A stretch of DNA of 51,055 nt, from NCBI GenBank assembly GCA_026399895.1, contig JAPLQC010000088.1:1-51055 (forward strand), read 5' to 3'. Every line of letters starts with the position of its first letter. Within the stretch, counting starts at the first letter, position 1. Below are positions 10,223 to 19,821 of the stretch, piece by piece. This DNA comes from Burkholderiales bacterium (GTDB lineage Bacteria; Pseudomonadota; Gammaproteobacteria; Burkholderiales; Burkholderiaceae_D). The translations under genes and the position numbers were made by a program. The notes below the pieces were generated by a model that saw only the letters and a program-made list of their open reading frames with translations, was not told the origin of the DNA and did not search any database.

Positions 10223-11239
10223 CTAGGCGGCTAACGGCTCTGCAGCGGGCGCATATTGTAACCGGTCACCCAAGACCAACTGCGATTCGAAGAAGGCGTC
10301 CACTGCAGCGAGTTGCGTGGCGCAATCATCGATGCGGTTCATCTGTTGACGAAACAACTCGCCCTCGTGCAAATCACGCACATACCAAGCAATATGCTTG
10401 CGTGCGGTGCGCACGCCTAGGTAGTCGCCATAGAACGCGTAATGCGCCTTCAGATGCTGCGCCATGCGCTCGCGAACCTCGCTGATGGTGGGGGGTGCCA
10501 GTACCGTGCCGGTGCGCAAGTAGTGGTCGATCTCCCGAAAAATCCAGGGCCGGCCCTGCGCGGCCCGACCGATCATGACCGCATCTGCACCGGTGTAGCG
10601 CAAAACATATTCGGCTTTCTGCGGGCTATCGATATCACCGTTGGCTACGACTGGAATACGAACGGCCGCTTTAACCGCCGCGATGGTGTCGTACTCGGCA
10701 TCACCTTTGTAGCCATCGGCGCGGGTGCGACCATGCAGGGTCAGCATGGCAATGCCGCTGTCTTCGGCAATGCGCGCAATCGTTAAGGCGTTTTTGTGGT
10801 CTCTATCCCAGCCGGTACGGAATTTAAGAGTAACGGGAACGTTGACCGCAGATACTACCGCGTGCAGTAGCTCTGCGACCAAGGGCTCATCGCGCAGCAG
10901 TGCCGAACCGCACCAGCGGTTGCAGACTTTTTTCACCGGGCAACCCATATTGATATCGATGATCTGCGCACCACGGCCGACATTGAAGCGCGCTGCCTCG
11001 GCCAGTAATTGCGGGTCTGCACCGGCGATCTGAACCGCTTTCGGTTCCATCTCACCATCGTGATTAGTACGTCGCGTGGATTTATCGGTGGCCCATAAGC
11101 GTGGATTCGACGCGGCCATTTCAGAAACCGCGTAACCAGCACCCATTTCTTTGCAGAGCTGACGAAACGGCCGATCGGTCACGCCGGCCATGGGCGCGAC
11201 GCACACGTTATTGCGCAGCTGATAAGGGCCGATTTGCAT
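10223..11239 (-). CDS. dusB: tRNA-dihydrouridine synthase B
   Basis: DusB is an FMN enzyme that reduces specific uridines in tRNA to dihydrouridine using NADPH. The 338-residue protein shows the TIM-barrel start VCVAPMAGVTDRPFR, the active-site segment INMGCPVKKVCNRWCGSALL with the catalytic Cys of GCP, the phosphate/FMN-binding LHGRTRADGYKG, and VVANGDIDSPQKA. The C-terminal helical tRNA-binding domain includes VRTARKHIAWY. dtd ends 5 bases upstream, so tyrS, dtd, dusB, fis and purH form a tight run. The Trp-Cys in place of the more usual small residue before GSALL is a minor departure from the consensus as I know it. Confidence 0.96.
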   Translation of the reverse strand: MQIGPYQLRNNVCVAPMAGVTDRPFRQLCKEMGAGYAVSEMAASNPRLWATDKSTRRTNHDGEMEPKAVQIAGADPQLLAEAARFNVGRGAQIIDINMGCPVKKVCNRWCGSALLRDEPLVAELLHAVVSAVNVPVTLKFRTGWDRDHKNALTIARIAEDSGIAMLTLHGRTRADGYKGDAEYDTIAAVKAAVRIPVVANGDIDSPQKAEYVLRYTGADAVMIGRAAQGRPWIFREIDHYLRTGTVLAPPTISEVRERMAQHLKAHYAFYGDYLGVRTARKHIAWYVRDLHEGELFRQQMNRIDDCATQLAAVDAFFESQLVLGDRLQYAPAAEPLAA

Positions 11240-11244
11240 GATGA

Positions 11245-11694
11245 TCAGTGAGCGGGTGCCACGTGCAGCCAGAAAGTGACCGGACCATCATTCACCAGCG
11301 CCACTTTCATGTCAGCACCAAAGCGACCCGTCTCAACTTGCGGGTGCGCTTGGCGTGCGCACTGCACGGTGTAGTCAAACAACTCATTCGCCACGGCAGG
11401 TGGCGCGGCCGGCGTGAATGAGGGGCGCGTGCCGGATCGCGTATCGGCAGCGAGCGTGAACTGAGGTACGAGTAGCAAGCCACCTTGTACTTGTGCCAGA
11501 TTCAGATTCATCTTGCCCTCGGCATCACTGAAAACCCGAATGCCCAGCAGTTTGTTGAGTAGCGCATCGGCTTCCTTGCGAGTATCACCACGCTCGGCGC
11601 ATAGCAGAACCAACAAGCCTTGATCGATCTGGCCCACGACTGCGCCATCGACACGCACACTCGCCTCAGATACACGTTGCAGCAAGCCGATCAT
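11245..11694 (-). CDS. dtd: D-aminoacyl-tRNA deacylase
   Basis: Dtd hydrolyses D-aminoacyl-tRNAs (and mischarged Gly-tRNAAla), a chiral proofreading step. The 149-residue product has the two signature motifs: [16 protein letters not shown], with the catalytic Thr, and the C-terminal Gly-cisPro motif in NDGPVTFWL. The N-terminus [17 protein letters not shown] is typical. It ends 5 bases before dusB and starts 10 bases after tyrS, so it belongs to the tyrS-dtd-dusB-fis-purH run. The tyrS-dtd pairing is common in betaproteobacteria and makes sense because D-Tyr-tRNA is a classic Dtd substrate. Confidence 0.96.
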   Translation of the reverse strand: MIGLLQRVSEASVRVDGAVVGQIDQGLLVLLCAERGDTRKEADALLNKLLGIRVFSDAEGKMNLNLAQVQGGLLLVPQFTLAADTRSGTRPSFTPAAPPAVANELFDYTVQCARQAHPQVETGRFGADMKVALVNDGPVTFWLHVAPAH

Positions 11695-11704
11695 GAGCGT
11701 TTGC

Positions 11705-12961
11705 TTACGACAGCGTCACGCGCGCAAATTTACGCTTGCCGACTTGCAGTACAAACGTACCGCCAGACACTTTCAGGCCTTTGTCGCTGATGGTTTCGCC
11801 GTCAATGCGTACACCACCTTGTTCGACCATGCGCAATGCCTCGGAGGTCGAAGCACATAGTTGCGCTTGCTTGAGAAGCTGCCCGATACCCAGCGGCGCA
11901 CCGCTGAGTGTTAACTCTGGTACTTCGTCTGGAATACCACCGCGAGCGCGATTATCAAAATCTGCCAACGCTGCTTCGGCCGCAGCGCGCGAATGAAAGC
12001 GTTCAACTATCTCTTGTCCGAGCAGTACCTTGACTTCACGGGGATTGCGTCCACCATCGACATCTTTTTTGAACTGCGCGATTTCTGTCAGCGAACGGAA
12101 TGACAGCAGGTCATACCAACGCCACATGGCTACGTCAGAAATACTCATCACCTTGGCGAACATGGTGTTAGGTGCTTCCGTGATGCCGATGTAATTGTTC
12201 TTGGACTTTGACATCTTCTCGACGCCATCAAGCCCTTCAAGCAAAGGCATGGTGAGAATGCACTGCGGTGTCTGGCCGTAATCTTTTTGCAGTTCACGCC
12301 CCACCAGTAAATTGAATTTCTGATCGGTGCCGCCGAGTTCGAGGTCAGACTGCAAGGCGACCGAGTCATAGCCTTGCATTAACGGATACAGCAACTCATG
12401 CACCGAGATCGGTGTGCCGGCTTTCAGTCGCTTGGTGAAATCTTCGCGCTCTAAAATACGCGCCACCGTGTAGCGTGCGGATAGCTGAATCATGCCGCGC
12501 GCGCCCAGTGCATCACACCATTCAGAGTTGTAGCGAATTTCGGTACGCGCAGGGTCCAGAACCAAGCTGGCTTGAGAAAAATAAGTTTTTGCGTTTTCTT
12601 CGATTTGCTCGCGCGTGAGCGGCGGGCGAGTGATGTTACGGCCGGACGGATCGCCGATCATCGAGGTAAAGTCACCAATCAAAAAAATCACCGTGTGCCC
12701 AAGATCCTGCAACTGCCGCATCTTGTTCAAGACCACGGTATGACCGAGGTGCAAATCCGGCGCGGTAGGGTCAAGGCCAAGCTTGATGCGCAAGGGCTTG
12801 CCAGTTTTTTCTGACTGCGCCAGCTTCTGCGCAAACTCGGATTCAATCAGTAACTCTTCAGCACTACGTTTGACGATTGCGAGCGCTTCTTGCACCGCAT
12901 CGGAAAGGGGAAGTTGCGGCGGAGTCGCTGGCGTTGATGGGTCGGTGGCGTTTGCGTTCAT
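11705..12961 (-). CDS. tyrS: tyrosyl-tRNA synthetase (TyrZ-type)
   Basis: The enzyme charges tRNA-Tyr with tyrosine. The start is taken as the ATG at 12961 ([16 protein letters not shown]), giving 418 residues. The frame is open to 13072, but the extra 37 residues are low-complexity and unlike the family. Class I motifs are clear: HLGHTVVLN (HIGH-type), [16 protein letters not shown], and KMSKSKNN. The KMSKS form (rather than KFGKT) marks the TyrZ subgroup usual in this class. A C-terminal S4 RNA-binding domain ends the protein ([14 protein letters not shown]). It is the first gene of the tyrS-dtd-dusB-fis-purH run. Confidence 0.96.
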   Translation of the reverse strand: MNANATDPSTPATPPQLPLSDAVQEALAIVKRSAEELLIESEFAQKLAQSEKTGKPLRIKLGLDPTAPDLHLGHTVVLNKMRQLQDLGHTVIFLIGDFTSMIGDPSGRNITRPPLTREQIEENAKTYFSQASLVLDPARTEIRYNSEWCDALGARGMIQLSARYTVARILEREDFTKRLKAGTPISVHELLYPLMQGYDSVALQSDLELGGTDQKFNLLVGRELQKDYGQTPQCILTMPLLEGLDGVEKMSKSKNNYIGITEAPNTMFAKVMSISDVAMWRWYDLLSFRSLTEIAQFKKDVDGGRNPREVKVLLGQEIVERFHSRAAAEAALADFDNRARGGIPDEVPELTLSGAPLGIGQLLKQAQLCASTSEALRMVEQGGVRIDGETISDKGLKVSGGTFVLQVGKRKFARVTLS

Positions 12962-13365
12962 ACGGATTCGGGTTGGATCATGACGCGCGGCTTTTCCATT
13001 GTTGTAACGCGCGCGGGCGGCGGCCGAGCCTCGCGCAATAACGAACAATGGCGCGCAACAGCTCGTAAACACGCGATTCTAGCGGATTGCGCGCATGACT
13101 CCTGCTCGGCCGTTCATCGCCGTTCACTTCAGTTCACTGCCTATGCAATGCATGTGGCCAGCCTGTACCAAGATTCCCGCAATACGACCAGCCGACTGTG
13201 TTGCTAGCGCATGATCGGCGATACACTGCCCGTTGTTTGCGATTCGGTTTGCAATACGGTTTGCAAAACGGTTTACTGTACGGTTTTCTGCACGGTTTGC
13301 TGTTCTGTTTGCTGTGCGCGAAACTCTTTATTTATCACCATCGTCCCGTCTACTCGTTCACGACT
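12962..13365. other. divergent intergenic region tyrS / anmK with 12-bp tandem repeats
   Basis: About 400 bases separate the divergent starts of tyrS and anmK. The region holds the repeat array at 13227-13320, listed separately. All three plus-strand frames remain open across the array, so long ORFs here are a by-product of a 12-bp period with no stop codon. I see no convincing sigma-70 promoter for either gene and no tRNA or small gene. Confidence 0.6.
13227..13320 (+). repeat. degenerate 12-bp tandem repeat array, 7-8 units
   Basis: Consecutive 12-base units end in CGGTTT: GCGATTCGGTTT (13239-13250), GCAATACGGTTT, GCAAAACGGTTT, ACTGTACGGTTT, TCTGCACGGTTT, GCTGTTCTGTTT, then GCTGTGCGCG. A weaker unit (TGCCCGTTGTTT) precedes them. 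The period keeps the anmK frame open upstream and would encode a four-residue repeat of the [12 protein letters not shown] kind if translated from the GTG at 13198. I think it is more likely untranslated leader or promoter DNA. Confidence 0.85.
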
Positions 13366-14451
13366 ATGTCTGCCCCGCTTTATATCGGCCTGATGTCAGG
13401 CACCAGCCTGGACGGTGTTGATGGCGTGCTCACCGCCTTCGATGGCGCGCTGCACGCGGCCTATGTGCCCTTTCCCGAGCCCTTGCGGCAGGCTTTGTTC
13501 GCGCTGCAATCTGCCGGCCAGAATGAAATCGAACGCGAGGCCTTGGTCGCGAACCAACTCGCGCAGTTATACGCCCGCTGCGTGCAACAGCTGCTGACGG
13601 AAGCTGGGTTGTCGGTCTCGTCAATCAAAGCGATTGGCGTGCATGGGCAAACCATACGCCATCGCCCTGATCTGGGATTTACGCGTCAGGCGAACAACCC
13701 AGCGCTATTGGCCGAGCTGACGGGCATTGATGTGATTGCAGACTTCCGCAGCCGCGATATTGCGGCGGGTGGGCAGGGCGCGCCGTTGGTGCCCGCGTTT
13801 CATCAGGCGGTATTTGGCAGCCCAACAGCGACGCGGGTGGTGGTGAACATCGGCGGCATTGCCAATCTGAGCGTGTTGCGCGCCGATGGCAGCGTGCTCG
13901 GCTATGACACCGGTCCGGGCAATGTGCTGATGGACGCGTGGGCGAGTAAGCATTTGGGAACGCCTTACGACCCAAGCGGCGAGTGGGCAGCCTCCGGCAG
14001 ACCCGTGCCCGAGATGTTGGCGGATCTCTTATCAGAGCCTTATCTCTCAGCGCCGGCACCCAAAAGTACCGGGCGCGATTTGTTCAATCCCGAGTGGCTG
14101 CAGGAACGGCTGGCACGCTTCACCAACAAAACCCCGGTGGACATTCAGGCCACCTTGGCAGCGTTGACTGTGCGGTCGATTGTAGAGGCTATACAGCGTG
14201 ATGCGCCCGAAGCAGAGGCGGCGTATGCGTGCGGCGGTGGCGCGCTGAATACGCACCTGATGCGTAGCTTGCAGCATGAACTCGGCAAGCCAGTGGCGAG
14301 TACCGAGGCCTTGGGTATAGCGCCCATGCATGTCGAAGCGACTGCGTTTGCCTGGCTGGCAGCCCGCTTCTGCGATGGTTTGCCGGGTAATTTGCCAGCA
14401 GTGACTGGGGCCAAGGGGCCACGAGTGCTTGGGGCTCTGTATCCGGCGTAA
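13366..14451 (+). CDS. anmK: anhydro-N-acetylmuramic acid kinase
   Basis: AnmK converts 1,6-anhydro-MurNAc to MurNAc-6-phosphate with ATP during recycling of murein turnover products. From the ATG at 13366 the product is 361 residues, the usual length. It begins [19 protein letters not shown], the family signature, and has the nucleotide-binding [10 protein letters not shown] and [14 protein letters not shown], and [12 protein letters not shown] near the C-terminus. No good ribosome-binding site precedes the ATG. The frame runs back to a GTG at 13198 through a 12-bp repeat array, so a 56-residue N-terminal extension cannot be excluded, though it has no counterpart in the family. Confidence 0.93.
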   Translation: MSAPLYIGLMSGTSLDGVDGVLTAFDGALHAAYVPFPEPLRQALFALQSAGQNEIEREALVANQLAQLYARCVQQLLTEAGLSVSSIKAIGVHGQTIRHRPDLGFTRQANNPALLAELTGIDVIADFRSRDIAAGGQGAPLVPAFHQAVFGSPTATRVVVNIGGIANLSVLRADGSVLGYDTGPGNVLMDAWASKHLGTPYDPSGEWAASGRPVPEMLADLLSEPYLSAPAPKSTGRDLFNPEWLQERLARFTNKTPVDIQATLAALTVRSIVEAIQRDAPEAEAAYACGGGALNTHLMRSLQHELGKPVASTEALGIAPMHVEATAFAWLAARFCDGLPGNLPAVTGAKGPRVLGALYPA

Positions 14452-14465
14452 CGGCACCCAGTAAT

Positions 14466-14496
14466 AAAAAAGCGCGGACTACGCCGCGCTTTTCGC
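14466..14496. terminator. bidirectional rho-independent terminator between anmK and erpA
   Basis: The hairpin AAAAGCGCGG - ACTACG - CCGCGCTTTT has a 10-bp stem with A and T tracts on both sides. It lies between the convergent anmK and erpA stop codons and can serve both. Confidence 0.85.
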
Positions 14497-14512
14497 CAAG
14501 ACAAAAACCTGA

Positions 14513-14863
14513 TCAGGCAGAGAACGACGATCCGCAGCCGCAGGTAGTGGTGGCGTTCGGATTCTTGATGACGAATTGTGCGCCTTCGAGGTCGTCTTTG
14601 TAATCGATTTCTGCGCCGACCAGATACTGGTAGCTCATGGAATCAATCAGCAGCTTCACACCATTCTTCACCATGGTGGTGTCGTCTTCATTGACGATTT
14701 CATCAAAGGTAAAGCCGTACTGAAAGCCCGAGCAACCACCGCCCTGCACGAACACGCGCAGTTTCAGCTCTGGGTTACCTTCTTCCTCAATCAACTGCGC
14801 GACTTTGCCAGCGGCGCTGTCGGTGAAGTTAATCGGTGCCGGCATTTCGGTAGGTGCATTCAT
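14513..14863 (-). CDS. erpA: iron-sulfur cluster insertion protein ErpA
   Basis: ErpA is an A-type carrier that delivers Fe-S clusters to apoproteins, including isoprenoid-pathway enzymes. The 116-residue protein has the three conserved cysteines, Cys44 in [11 protein letters not shown] and Cys108/Cys110 in TTCGCGSSF. Its N-terminus [20 protein letters not shown] is typical of betaproteobacterial ErpA. Its neighbours argC and rpsI-rplM are the common betaproteobacterial context. The convergent anmK is separated from it by a terminator. Confidence 0.95.
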   Translation of the reverse strand: MNAPTEMPAPINFTDSAAGKVAQLIEEEGNPELKLRVFVQGGGCSGFQYGFTFDEIVNEDDTTMVKNGVKLLIDSMSYQYLVGAEIDYKDDLEGAQFVIKNPNATTTCGCGSSFSA

Positions 14864-15027
14864 GTTGGAACTCCTTGCAGCATTGCTGCATGATTATAGC
14901 GGCTGGGATGTTGGCCGCAGGCGCCGACGGATGTAAGGTCAAGGCGCTAATTCTTGGATTATGCGCTCGTCAGCGCTCAATTCAACCCTATCCTTTGAAG
15001 GGTGATCTGGGCGCTGACCCTGGAACA

Positions 15028-16071
15028 TCAAGGCAGGATAGGCACCTGCCGCAAGCCGATGGTTTCTTCCAAGCCAAACATCAGGTTCATACACTGCACG
15101 CCTTGCCCCGCCGCGCCTTTGACCAGGTTGTCTTCCACCACCAAAATCACCAGCAAATCGCCGCCACCGGGGCGATGCAGGGCAATGCGTAACATGTTCG
15201 AAGCGCGCACCGACCGGGTTTCCGGATGGCTGCCCGCCGGCAGCACATCAACAAACGGATCATCGGCGTAATGCTGCTCGTACAGCGACTGCACATCGAT
15301 ACCACGCGCCTCAGGCAACAAGGTGGCGTACAGCGTCGAATGGATGCCTCGAATCATGGGCACCAGATGTGGCACAAAGGTCAGCCCGACCGACCGTCCA
15401 GCGATGGCCTGTAGTCCCTGCACGGTTTCTGGCAGATGACGATGGCCGGGCACGCCATAGGCCTTGAAGTTATCTGAGGCCTCGGCCAATAGGGCGTGCA
15501 CTTCTGCTTTGCGGCCCGCACCTGACACGCCCGACTTGCAATCGGCAATCAGCGCCGACTCATTCACCAGCGGCTTGCCCTGCGACAGCAGCGGTTTGAA
15601 ACCAAGCTGCATCGAGGTTGGGTAGCAACCGGGCAGGCCAATCACGCGCGCCTTGCGAATCGCATCGCGGTTGAGTTCGGGCAGGCCATAGACCGCCTCG
15701 GCCAGAATATCCGGGCAGCTATGCGGCATGCCATACCACTGCTCGAATACTGCAGTGTCTTGAATACGAAAATCTGCAGCGAGGTCGATCACTTTCACGC
15801 CCGCTGCCAGCAGCTCGCGCGCTTGCGACATCGCCACGCCATGCGGCGTCGCGAAGAACACCACATCGCACTGATCAAGCCGCGCTTTTTCTGGCGCAGA
15901 GAAAGCCAGCGACACATGACCGCGCAACGAGGGAAACATCTCCGCGACAGGCATGCCGTCTTCTTTGCGTGAAGTGATGCTGTTCAGTGTGACGTGCGGA
16001 TGTGCCGCAAGCAGTCGAAGCAGCTCAACGCCTGTGTAGCCGGTGCCGCCGACGATACCAACCTTGATCAT
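15028..16071 (-). CDS. argC: N-acetyl-gamma-glutamyl-phosphate reductase
   Basis: ArgC reduces N-acetylglutamyl phosphate to the semialdehyde with NADPH, the third step of arginine synthesis. The 347-residue product begins with the nucleotide-binding [19 protein letters not shown]. It contains the catalytic cysteine Cys149 in [11 protein letters not shown] and the conserved histidine region VPGHRHLPE. It lies downstream of rpsI, with a strong terminator between them, so argC is probably expressed from its own promoter in the ~115-base gap. Confidence 0.97.
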   Translation of the reverse strand: MIKVGIVGGTGYTGVELLRLLAAHPHVTLNSITSRKEDGMPVAEMFPSLRGHVSLAFSAPEKARLDQCDVVFFATPHGVAMSQARELLAAGVKVIDLAADFRIQDTAVFEQWYGMPHSCPDILAEAVYGLPELNRDAIRKARVIGLPGCYPTSMQLGFKPLLSQGKPLVNESALIADCKSGVSGAGRKAEVHALLAEASDNFKAYGVPGHRHLPETVQGLQAIAGRSVGLTFVPHLVPMIRGIHSTLYATLLPEARGIDVQSLYEQHYADDPFVDVLPAGSHPETRSVRASNMLRIALHRPGGGDLLVILVVEDNLVKGAAGQGVQCMNLMFGLEETIGLRQVPILP

Positions 16072-16185
16072 TCCTGACTCCCGATACCTGAATGAGGAAA
16101 ACTATGCGCTGTCTCCGTATTGCCCATTGTGTCGTGCACTACGCAAATCGCATCGCAAGACACATATAGCCAACAATATAGCCAA

Positions 16186-16222
16186 AGAAAAAAGCCGCCG
16201 GGCTGTAACCCGACGGCTTCCA
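16186..16222 (-). terminator. terminator of the rplM-rpsI operon
   Basis: On the minus strand AAGCCGTCGGG-TTACAG-CCCGGCGGCTT is followed by a run of T residues. It is an 11-bp GC-rich stem with one mismatch, starting about 20 bases after the rpsI stop codon. It separates the ribosomal genes from argC. Confidence 0.88.
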
Positions 16223-16242
16223 ATTGCAGAGCAAACGCCGGA

Positions 16243-16635
16243 TTAACGCTTGGAGAACTGTTTGGCGCGACGTGCTTTGCGCAGGCCAACCTTTTTACGT
16301 TCAACTTCACGCGCGTCACGAGTGACGAAGCCAGCTTTCGACAATTCAGGCTTGAGCGCGACGTCGTAGTCGATCAGTGCGCGTGTGATGCCATGGCGTA
16401 CCGCACCCGCTTGACCCGATTCGCCGCCACCATGCACATTCACCATGATGTCGAAGCGATTAACGTTGTTGGTCAGTTCGAGCGGCTGACGAATCACCAT
16501 CAGGCCGGTCTCGCGAGAAAAATACTCAGCTGCATCCTTGCCATTGACGACGATCTTGCCGCTGCCAACCTTAATGAATACACGAGCAACGGCGCTCTTG
16601 CGGCGGCCGGTTCCGTAATTGTAGTTACCGATCAT
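16243..16635 (-). CDS. rpsI: 30S ribosomal protein S9
   Basis: S9 binds 16S rRNA, and its C-terminal tail reaches the P-site tRNA. The 130-residue product has [14 protein letters not shown] near the N-terminus and ends in the conserved basic tail [14 protein letters not shown]. It follows rplM by 9 bases, the universal bacterial rplM-rpsI pair, and is followed by a terminator. Confidence 0.99.
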   Translation of the reverse strand: MIGNYNYGTGRRKSAVARVFIKVGSGKIVVNGKDAAEYFSRETGLMVIRQPLELTNNVNRFDIMVNVHGGGESGQAGAVRHGITRALIDYDVALKPELSKAGFVTRDAREVERKKVGLRKARRAKQFSKR

Positions 16636-16644
16636 GTCTGTTCC

Positions 16645-17073
16645 TTACAGTTCGAGTGGCTTGGGTTGCTGAGCGCTGTGTGGATGCGCATCGTCGGCAT
16701 ACACTTTCAGCTTCTTGGCCATTGCATAACCCAACGGACCCTTCGGCAACATGCCTTTAACAGCCTTCTCGAGCGCGCGGCCCGGATGCTTGGCTTGCAT
16801 ATCGCGGAAATTGGTCTCGTAGATACCACCCGGATAACCGGTGTGACGGTAATACTTTTTGTCGAGCGCTTTGGCGCCGGTAACACGCAGCTTGGCAGCG
16901 TTCACCACGATGATGAAATCACCGGTGTCGACATGGGGTGTAAATTCTGGCTTGTGCTTGCCGCGCAGACGGTGTGCCACTTCGCTGGCGACACGACCGA
17001 GGACTTTGTCCGTGGCGTCGATCACAAACCAATCGCGCTGGACTTCGTGTCCTTTAGCGGAAAAGGTTTTCAT
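16645..17073 (-). CDS. rplM: 50S ribosomal protein L13
   Basis: L13 is an early-assembly 23S rRNA-binding protein. The 142 residues include [41 protein letters not shown] and [16 protein letters not shown], all highly conserved. It is the first gene of the rplM-rpsI operon, preceded by a strong sigma-70-like promoter and a ~115-base leader with two hairpins, which suits the feedback control by L13 known in E. coli. Confidence 0.99.
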   Translation of the reverse strand: MKTFSAKGHEVQRDWFVIDATDKVLGRVASEVAHRLRGKHKPEFTPHVDTGDFIIVVNAAKLRVTGAKALDKKYYRHTGYPGGIYETNFRDMQAKHPGRALEKAVKGMLPKGPLGYAMAKKLKVYADDAHPHSAQQPKPLEL

Positions 17074-17115
17074 GATGCATCCTTGATTAAGTAAACCCGT
17101 GGTGGTGGTTCCGCC

Positions 17116-17186
17116 GGTTGGCCCCGAGCCAAACCCAAGCAGCGGACGCTCCCTTGTTATGTATTCCCCGCCTGGGCAAATCGGGG
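17116..17186 (-). promoter_or_regulatory. structured 5' leader of rplM
   Basis: Two hairpins can be drawn in the leader RNA. The first is CCCCG with CGGGG around an 11-base loop (17186-17166), right at the predicted 5' end. The second is GGTTTGGC with GCCAACC around TCGGG (17135-17116), with one bulged T. Such a leader could be the site where L13 represses its own mRNA; this is an inference from position and from E. coli. Confidence 0.4.
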
Positions 17187-17194
17187 AACCGAAG

Positions 17195-17224
17195 ATTATA
17201 GAGTTTTCAAGGACTTGGCGTCAA
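17195..17224 (-). promoter_or_regulatory. promoter of rplM-rpsI
   Basis: On the minus strand TTGACG (17224-17219), an 18-base spacer and TATAAT (17200-17195) make a near-consensus sigma-70 promoter. Transcription would start near 17188, leaving a leader of about 115 bases before the rplM ATG. Confidence 0.8.
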
Positions 17225-17369
17225 ACAAAAGAGCAAATCAGCCCGTTGCCGTTAAACTAAGTGCTGACCTCGCTGGCTGTTTGGCAGTGGTGCGGGCGGG
17301 AGCGCTGTCGGTGACCACCCTGGCTGATCGGGATAGCATTTGGCTAATTTGAACGTTTAGGAGAGTGAA

Positions 17370-17792
17370 ATGGAATGCACCGTGCGCTGGACTGGCTTGT
17401 CCGGCATGGGCTTTGTGGCCGAGACCGGCTCCGGGCATGTGGTCAATATGGATGGTGCGCCCGAGGGCGGCGGACACAACTTGGCGCCACGCCCGATGGA
17501 GCTGGTACTGGCCGGCACCGGCGGCTGCACCGCCTTCGACGTCGTGCTTATCTTGCGTAAAAGCGGGCAGGACATTCGCGGCTGCGACGTGTCGCTCAAA
17601 GCCGAGCGCGCCGAGAAAGACCCGAAAGTCTTCACCAAGGTGCATTTTCACTTCACAGTACGCGGGCGCGAGCTAAAGACCAACTTGGTCGAGCGCGCTA
17701 TCAAGCTGTCGCATGAGAAGTACTGCTCAGCTTCGATCATGCTCGAGAAAACCGCCGAGCTGACGCACTCCTTCGAGATTGTGGACGACTAA
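17370..17792 (+). CDS. OsmC-family thiol peroxidase-like protein
   Basis: OsmC/Ohr-family proteins are dimeric Cys-based peroxidases that reduce organic hydroperoxides. This 140-residue protein has both family cysteines: Cys53 in [16 protein letters not shown] and Cys119 in [14 protein letters not shown]. The wording of these motifs fits the YhfA/OsmC-like branch rather than Ohr, so the substrate is uncertain. Start ATG at 17370 after GGAGAGTG. Its stop overlaps the convergent coq7 stop by four bases. Confidence 0.88.
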   Translation: MECTVRWTGLSGMGFVAETGSGHVVNMDGAPEGGGHNLAPRPMELVLAGTGGCTAFDVVLILRKSGQDIRGCDVSLKAERAEKDPKVFTKVHFHFTVRGRELKTNLVERAIKLSHEKYCSASIMLEKTAELTHSFEIVDD

Positions 17793-18427
17793 ATGCGGTA
17801 AGCGGCGGTGGTCATCACCTTGGCCATCGCCTCCATGACCTTTTTCACGGGCATTGGCAACTCTGCCGCGCCCAATTGCGCTGCTGCCTCGGCATGCGCC
17901 GCTTCGTCATCCCGCATCTGCATCACGATGGCGCGCGAGCGTAGGTCGTTGGCCGGCAACTCGTCCAAGTGACGGTCAAGGTGCGCCTCCACCTGACGTT
18001 CGGTCTCCACCACGAACCCCAAACTGACTGGGTCGCCCAGCTTCGCCGCCACTGCGCCCAGCGCGAACGACCCCGCGTACCAGAGCGGGTTCAGCAAGCT
18101 GGTGCGCGACCCGAGTTCCTGCAGCCGATCCGCGGTCCAGGCCAGATGATCGACCTCCTCCTCGCCCGCCTTCTGAAATTGCTCGCGGGTGAGCGGGGTT
18201 TTGGCAAACGCAGACTGCGCTGCGTACAGCGCCTGTGCGCACACCTCACCCACATGATTCACCCGCATCAGCCCGGCGCTATGGGTTTTTTCTTGCTCGG
18301 TTAGCTCTGGCTCGGCAACGCCCACAGCGGGGTTGGGGCGGGAAGCAGTCGCCACGTTGCTCATAGTGCGGAGGGTTCGATCAAAGGCGCAGATGGCCGA
18401 GTCGAGCGAAATCAAAAAGTTGCTCAA
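17789..18427 (-). CDS. coq7: 3-demethoxyubiquinol 3-hydroxylase (Coq7)
   Basis: Coq7 is a di-iron monooxygenase that performs the last hydroxylation in ubiquinone synthesis; many betaproteobacteria use it in place of UbiF. The 212 residues carry the expected ligand motifs: [17 protein letters not shown] with Glu, EEEVDHLAW (ExxH), [15 protein letters not shown], and [11 protein letters not shown] (ExxH type). I take the TTG at 18427 as start, because the segment [17 protein letters not shown] that follows matches the usual N-terminal helix of betaproteobacterial Coq7. An ATG 21 codons downstream is the alternative. It is convergent with the OsmC-like gene. Confidence 0.94.
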   Translation of the reverse strand: MSNFLISLDSAICAFDRTLRTMSNVATASRPNPAVGVAEPELTEQEKTHSAGLMRVNHVGEVCAQALYAAQSAFAKTPLTREQFQKAGEEEVDHLAWTADRLQELGSRTSLLNPLWYAGSFALGAVAAKLGDPVSLGFVVETERQVEAHLDRHLDELPANDLRSRAIVMQMRDDEAAHAEAAAQLGAAELPMPVKKVMEAMAKVMTTAAYRI

Positions 18428-18650
18428 TTTTTATCTCTGAGTGGAAATGTGTGGTTGAAAAGCGACAAAAAGTTAGTGTTTTGACCAAGAAATAAAGATT
18501 AACTTTGCCGCAACCATCAATATTTGCTCCAATGCAAGATGACTCTAGATCCCCTTGGTCTTGGAGCATCGTTTTCGCGTAGTCGGTCGATCAAAGCGGC
18601 CGAATACCGGCAACGAAATCTTAGCATCACAACATTTTGGAGATTACCCA

Positions 18651-19694
18651 ATGAAAAAAACTCAAATGGCTCTGGCCGCCGTGGCGCTGGTGGCTTCGAC
18701 AGCTGCAATGGCAGCTGATGTGACTGTTTCGGGTCGTATCGACTACGGCTACGCAACCGACAACGGCGCAACTTCGAAGCAAACTGGCCTCCAAGGTGGC
18801 TTGCTGGCACCTAACTTCTTCAACGTGGGCGGCTCGGAAGATCTGGGCGGCGGTTTGAAGGCATCGTTCAACTGGTCGAACATCATCGTCGGCAGCGGCA
18901 TTGCTAACGCACAATCGTGGGTTGGTGTTGATGGCGAAATGGGCGGCATCAAGCTCGGTAAAGTGGTTGACTCCTTCTGGGGTTCCGGCGTTGCTAATTT
19001 TGACGTGACTGGCGGTCAGAACATCGGTTCGGCAGTTTCGCCAGTAATTCAGTTCGGCGCATCCAACATTTTCCAGGCAGGCGCAGTGCAGGCTAACGCT
19101 AATGTTGCTGGCGTCTCAATTGGTGCGACTTATGTTGCAAATGACTCTGGTGAGTCGGTCAGTCTCGCTCAGGCAACCGCAGGAAATTGCACTATCGCAA
19201 CAGCCTGCTACTCTGGACACAGCTCTGCAAAGGGTGATTACTCAATCGCTGCGACCACTGACCTGGGCCCAGTGAAAATTGGTGCTGGTGGTTCACGCCT
19301 ATCGACATCTACGGCCGACGCCTCGGCAACGATCGCTACTGCTAAAACCCACTGGTTCTTTGGTGCCGGCACAACTATCGGCGGTGTTACAGCCAACGGT
19401 CTGTACATGAAGCTCAACACCACGACGGTCGCAGGCCTGAACGGCTCGATCCCGCTGTCTGACGCAGTGACAGCCCATGCTGCTTACTACGACTACAGCG
19501 ATGCCACTACTGCAGCTAACGGTGGCTCGATGACCGTTATCGGCGGCAAGTATGCTCTTTCGAAGAGCACCTCGGCTTTCGGTAACTACCAAACAGTCTC
19601 TGGTGGCGCAGCCGCAATGGTCGGTCAGCCAGGCGGCACCTCTGGCCTGACAGCACGCTCGATCTTCATTCTGGGCGTTGCTCACTCGTTCTAA
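18651..19694 (+). CDS. outer-membrane porin, Gram-negative porin family (copy A)
   Basis: This is a general diffusion porin of the betaproteobacterial OmpC-like family. The ATG at 18651 gives 347 residues with a signal peptide (MKKTQMALAAVALVASTAAMA, cut before ADVTVSGRIDYG). It has the typical first strand, the ...GSEDLGGGLKASF and AQSWVGV...GGIKLGKVVDSFWG segments, and a C-terminal aromatic residue (GVAHSF) for BAM recognition. An upstream open stretch to 18555 is not needed. It has a close relative at 21047-22120 on the opposite strand that shares leader and 3' UTR. Confidence 0.94.
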   Translation: MKKTQMALAAVALVASTAAMAADVTVSGRIDYGYATDNGATSKQTGLQGGLLAPNFFNVGGSEDLGGGLKASFNWSNIIVGSGIANAQSWVGVDGEMGGIKLGKVVDSFWGSGVANFDVTGGQNIGSAVSPVIQFGASNIFQAGAVQANANVAGVSIGATYVANDSGESVSLAQATAGNCTIATACYSGHSSAKGDYSIAATTDLGPVKIGAGGSRLSTSTADASATIATAKTHWFFGAGTTIGGVTANGLYMKLNTTTVAGLNGSIPLSDAVTAHAAYYDYSDATTAANGGSMTVIGGKYALSKSTSAFGNYQTVSGGAAAMVGQPGGTSGLTARSIFILGVAHSF

Positions 19695-19730
19695 TTCGGA
19701 TTCGGTCTTGTACCGATTCGTTTAGTTCGT

Positions 19731-19761
19731 CAAAAAGCCACCCCTCGGGGTGGCTTTTTTG
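19731..19761 (+). terminator. terminator of porin copy A
   Basis: AAAAAGCCACCCC-TC-GGGGTGGCTTTTTT is a strong hairpin with a T-run, about 40 bases after the stop. The same hairpin follows porin copy B. Confidence 0.93.
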
Positions 19762-19821
19762 CGTCTCTGCTCGGTAAATGATTTTGTTTCCGAAGGCGTA
19801 TGCGTCTTCGCCCACAAGACT

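Noticed and set aside
13198..13365. N-terminal extension of AnmK from GTG 13198 with LQYG/LLYG-like repeats
   Set aside because: The 12-bp tandem array keeps all three frames open, and AnmK proteins normally begin at the conserved [12 protein letters not shown] segment. Kept only as a low-probability alternative start.
16120..17094. 324-codon plus-strand ORF opposite rpsI and rplM
   Set aside because: Long but antisense to two ribosomal protein genes and their terminator; the translation has no family resemblance. Highly biased codon use in ribosomal genes often leaves the complement open.
19299..19685. 128-codon minus-strand ORF opposite porin A
   Set aside because: Shadow of the porin coding sequence; low-complexity, Cys-rich translation.
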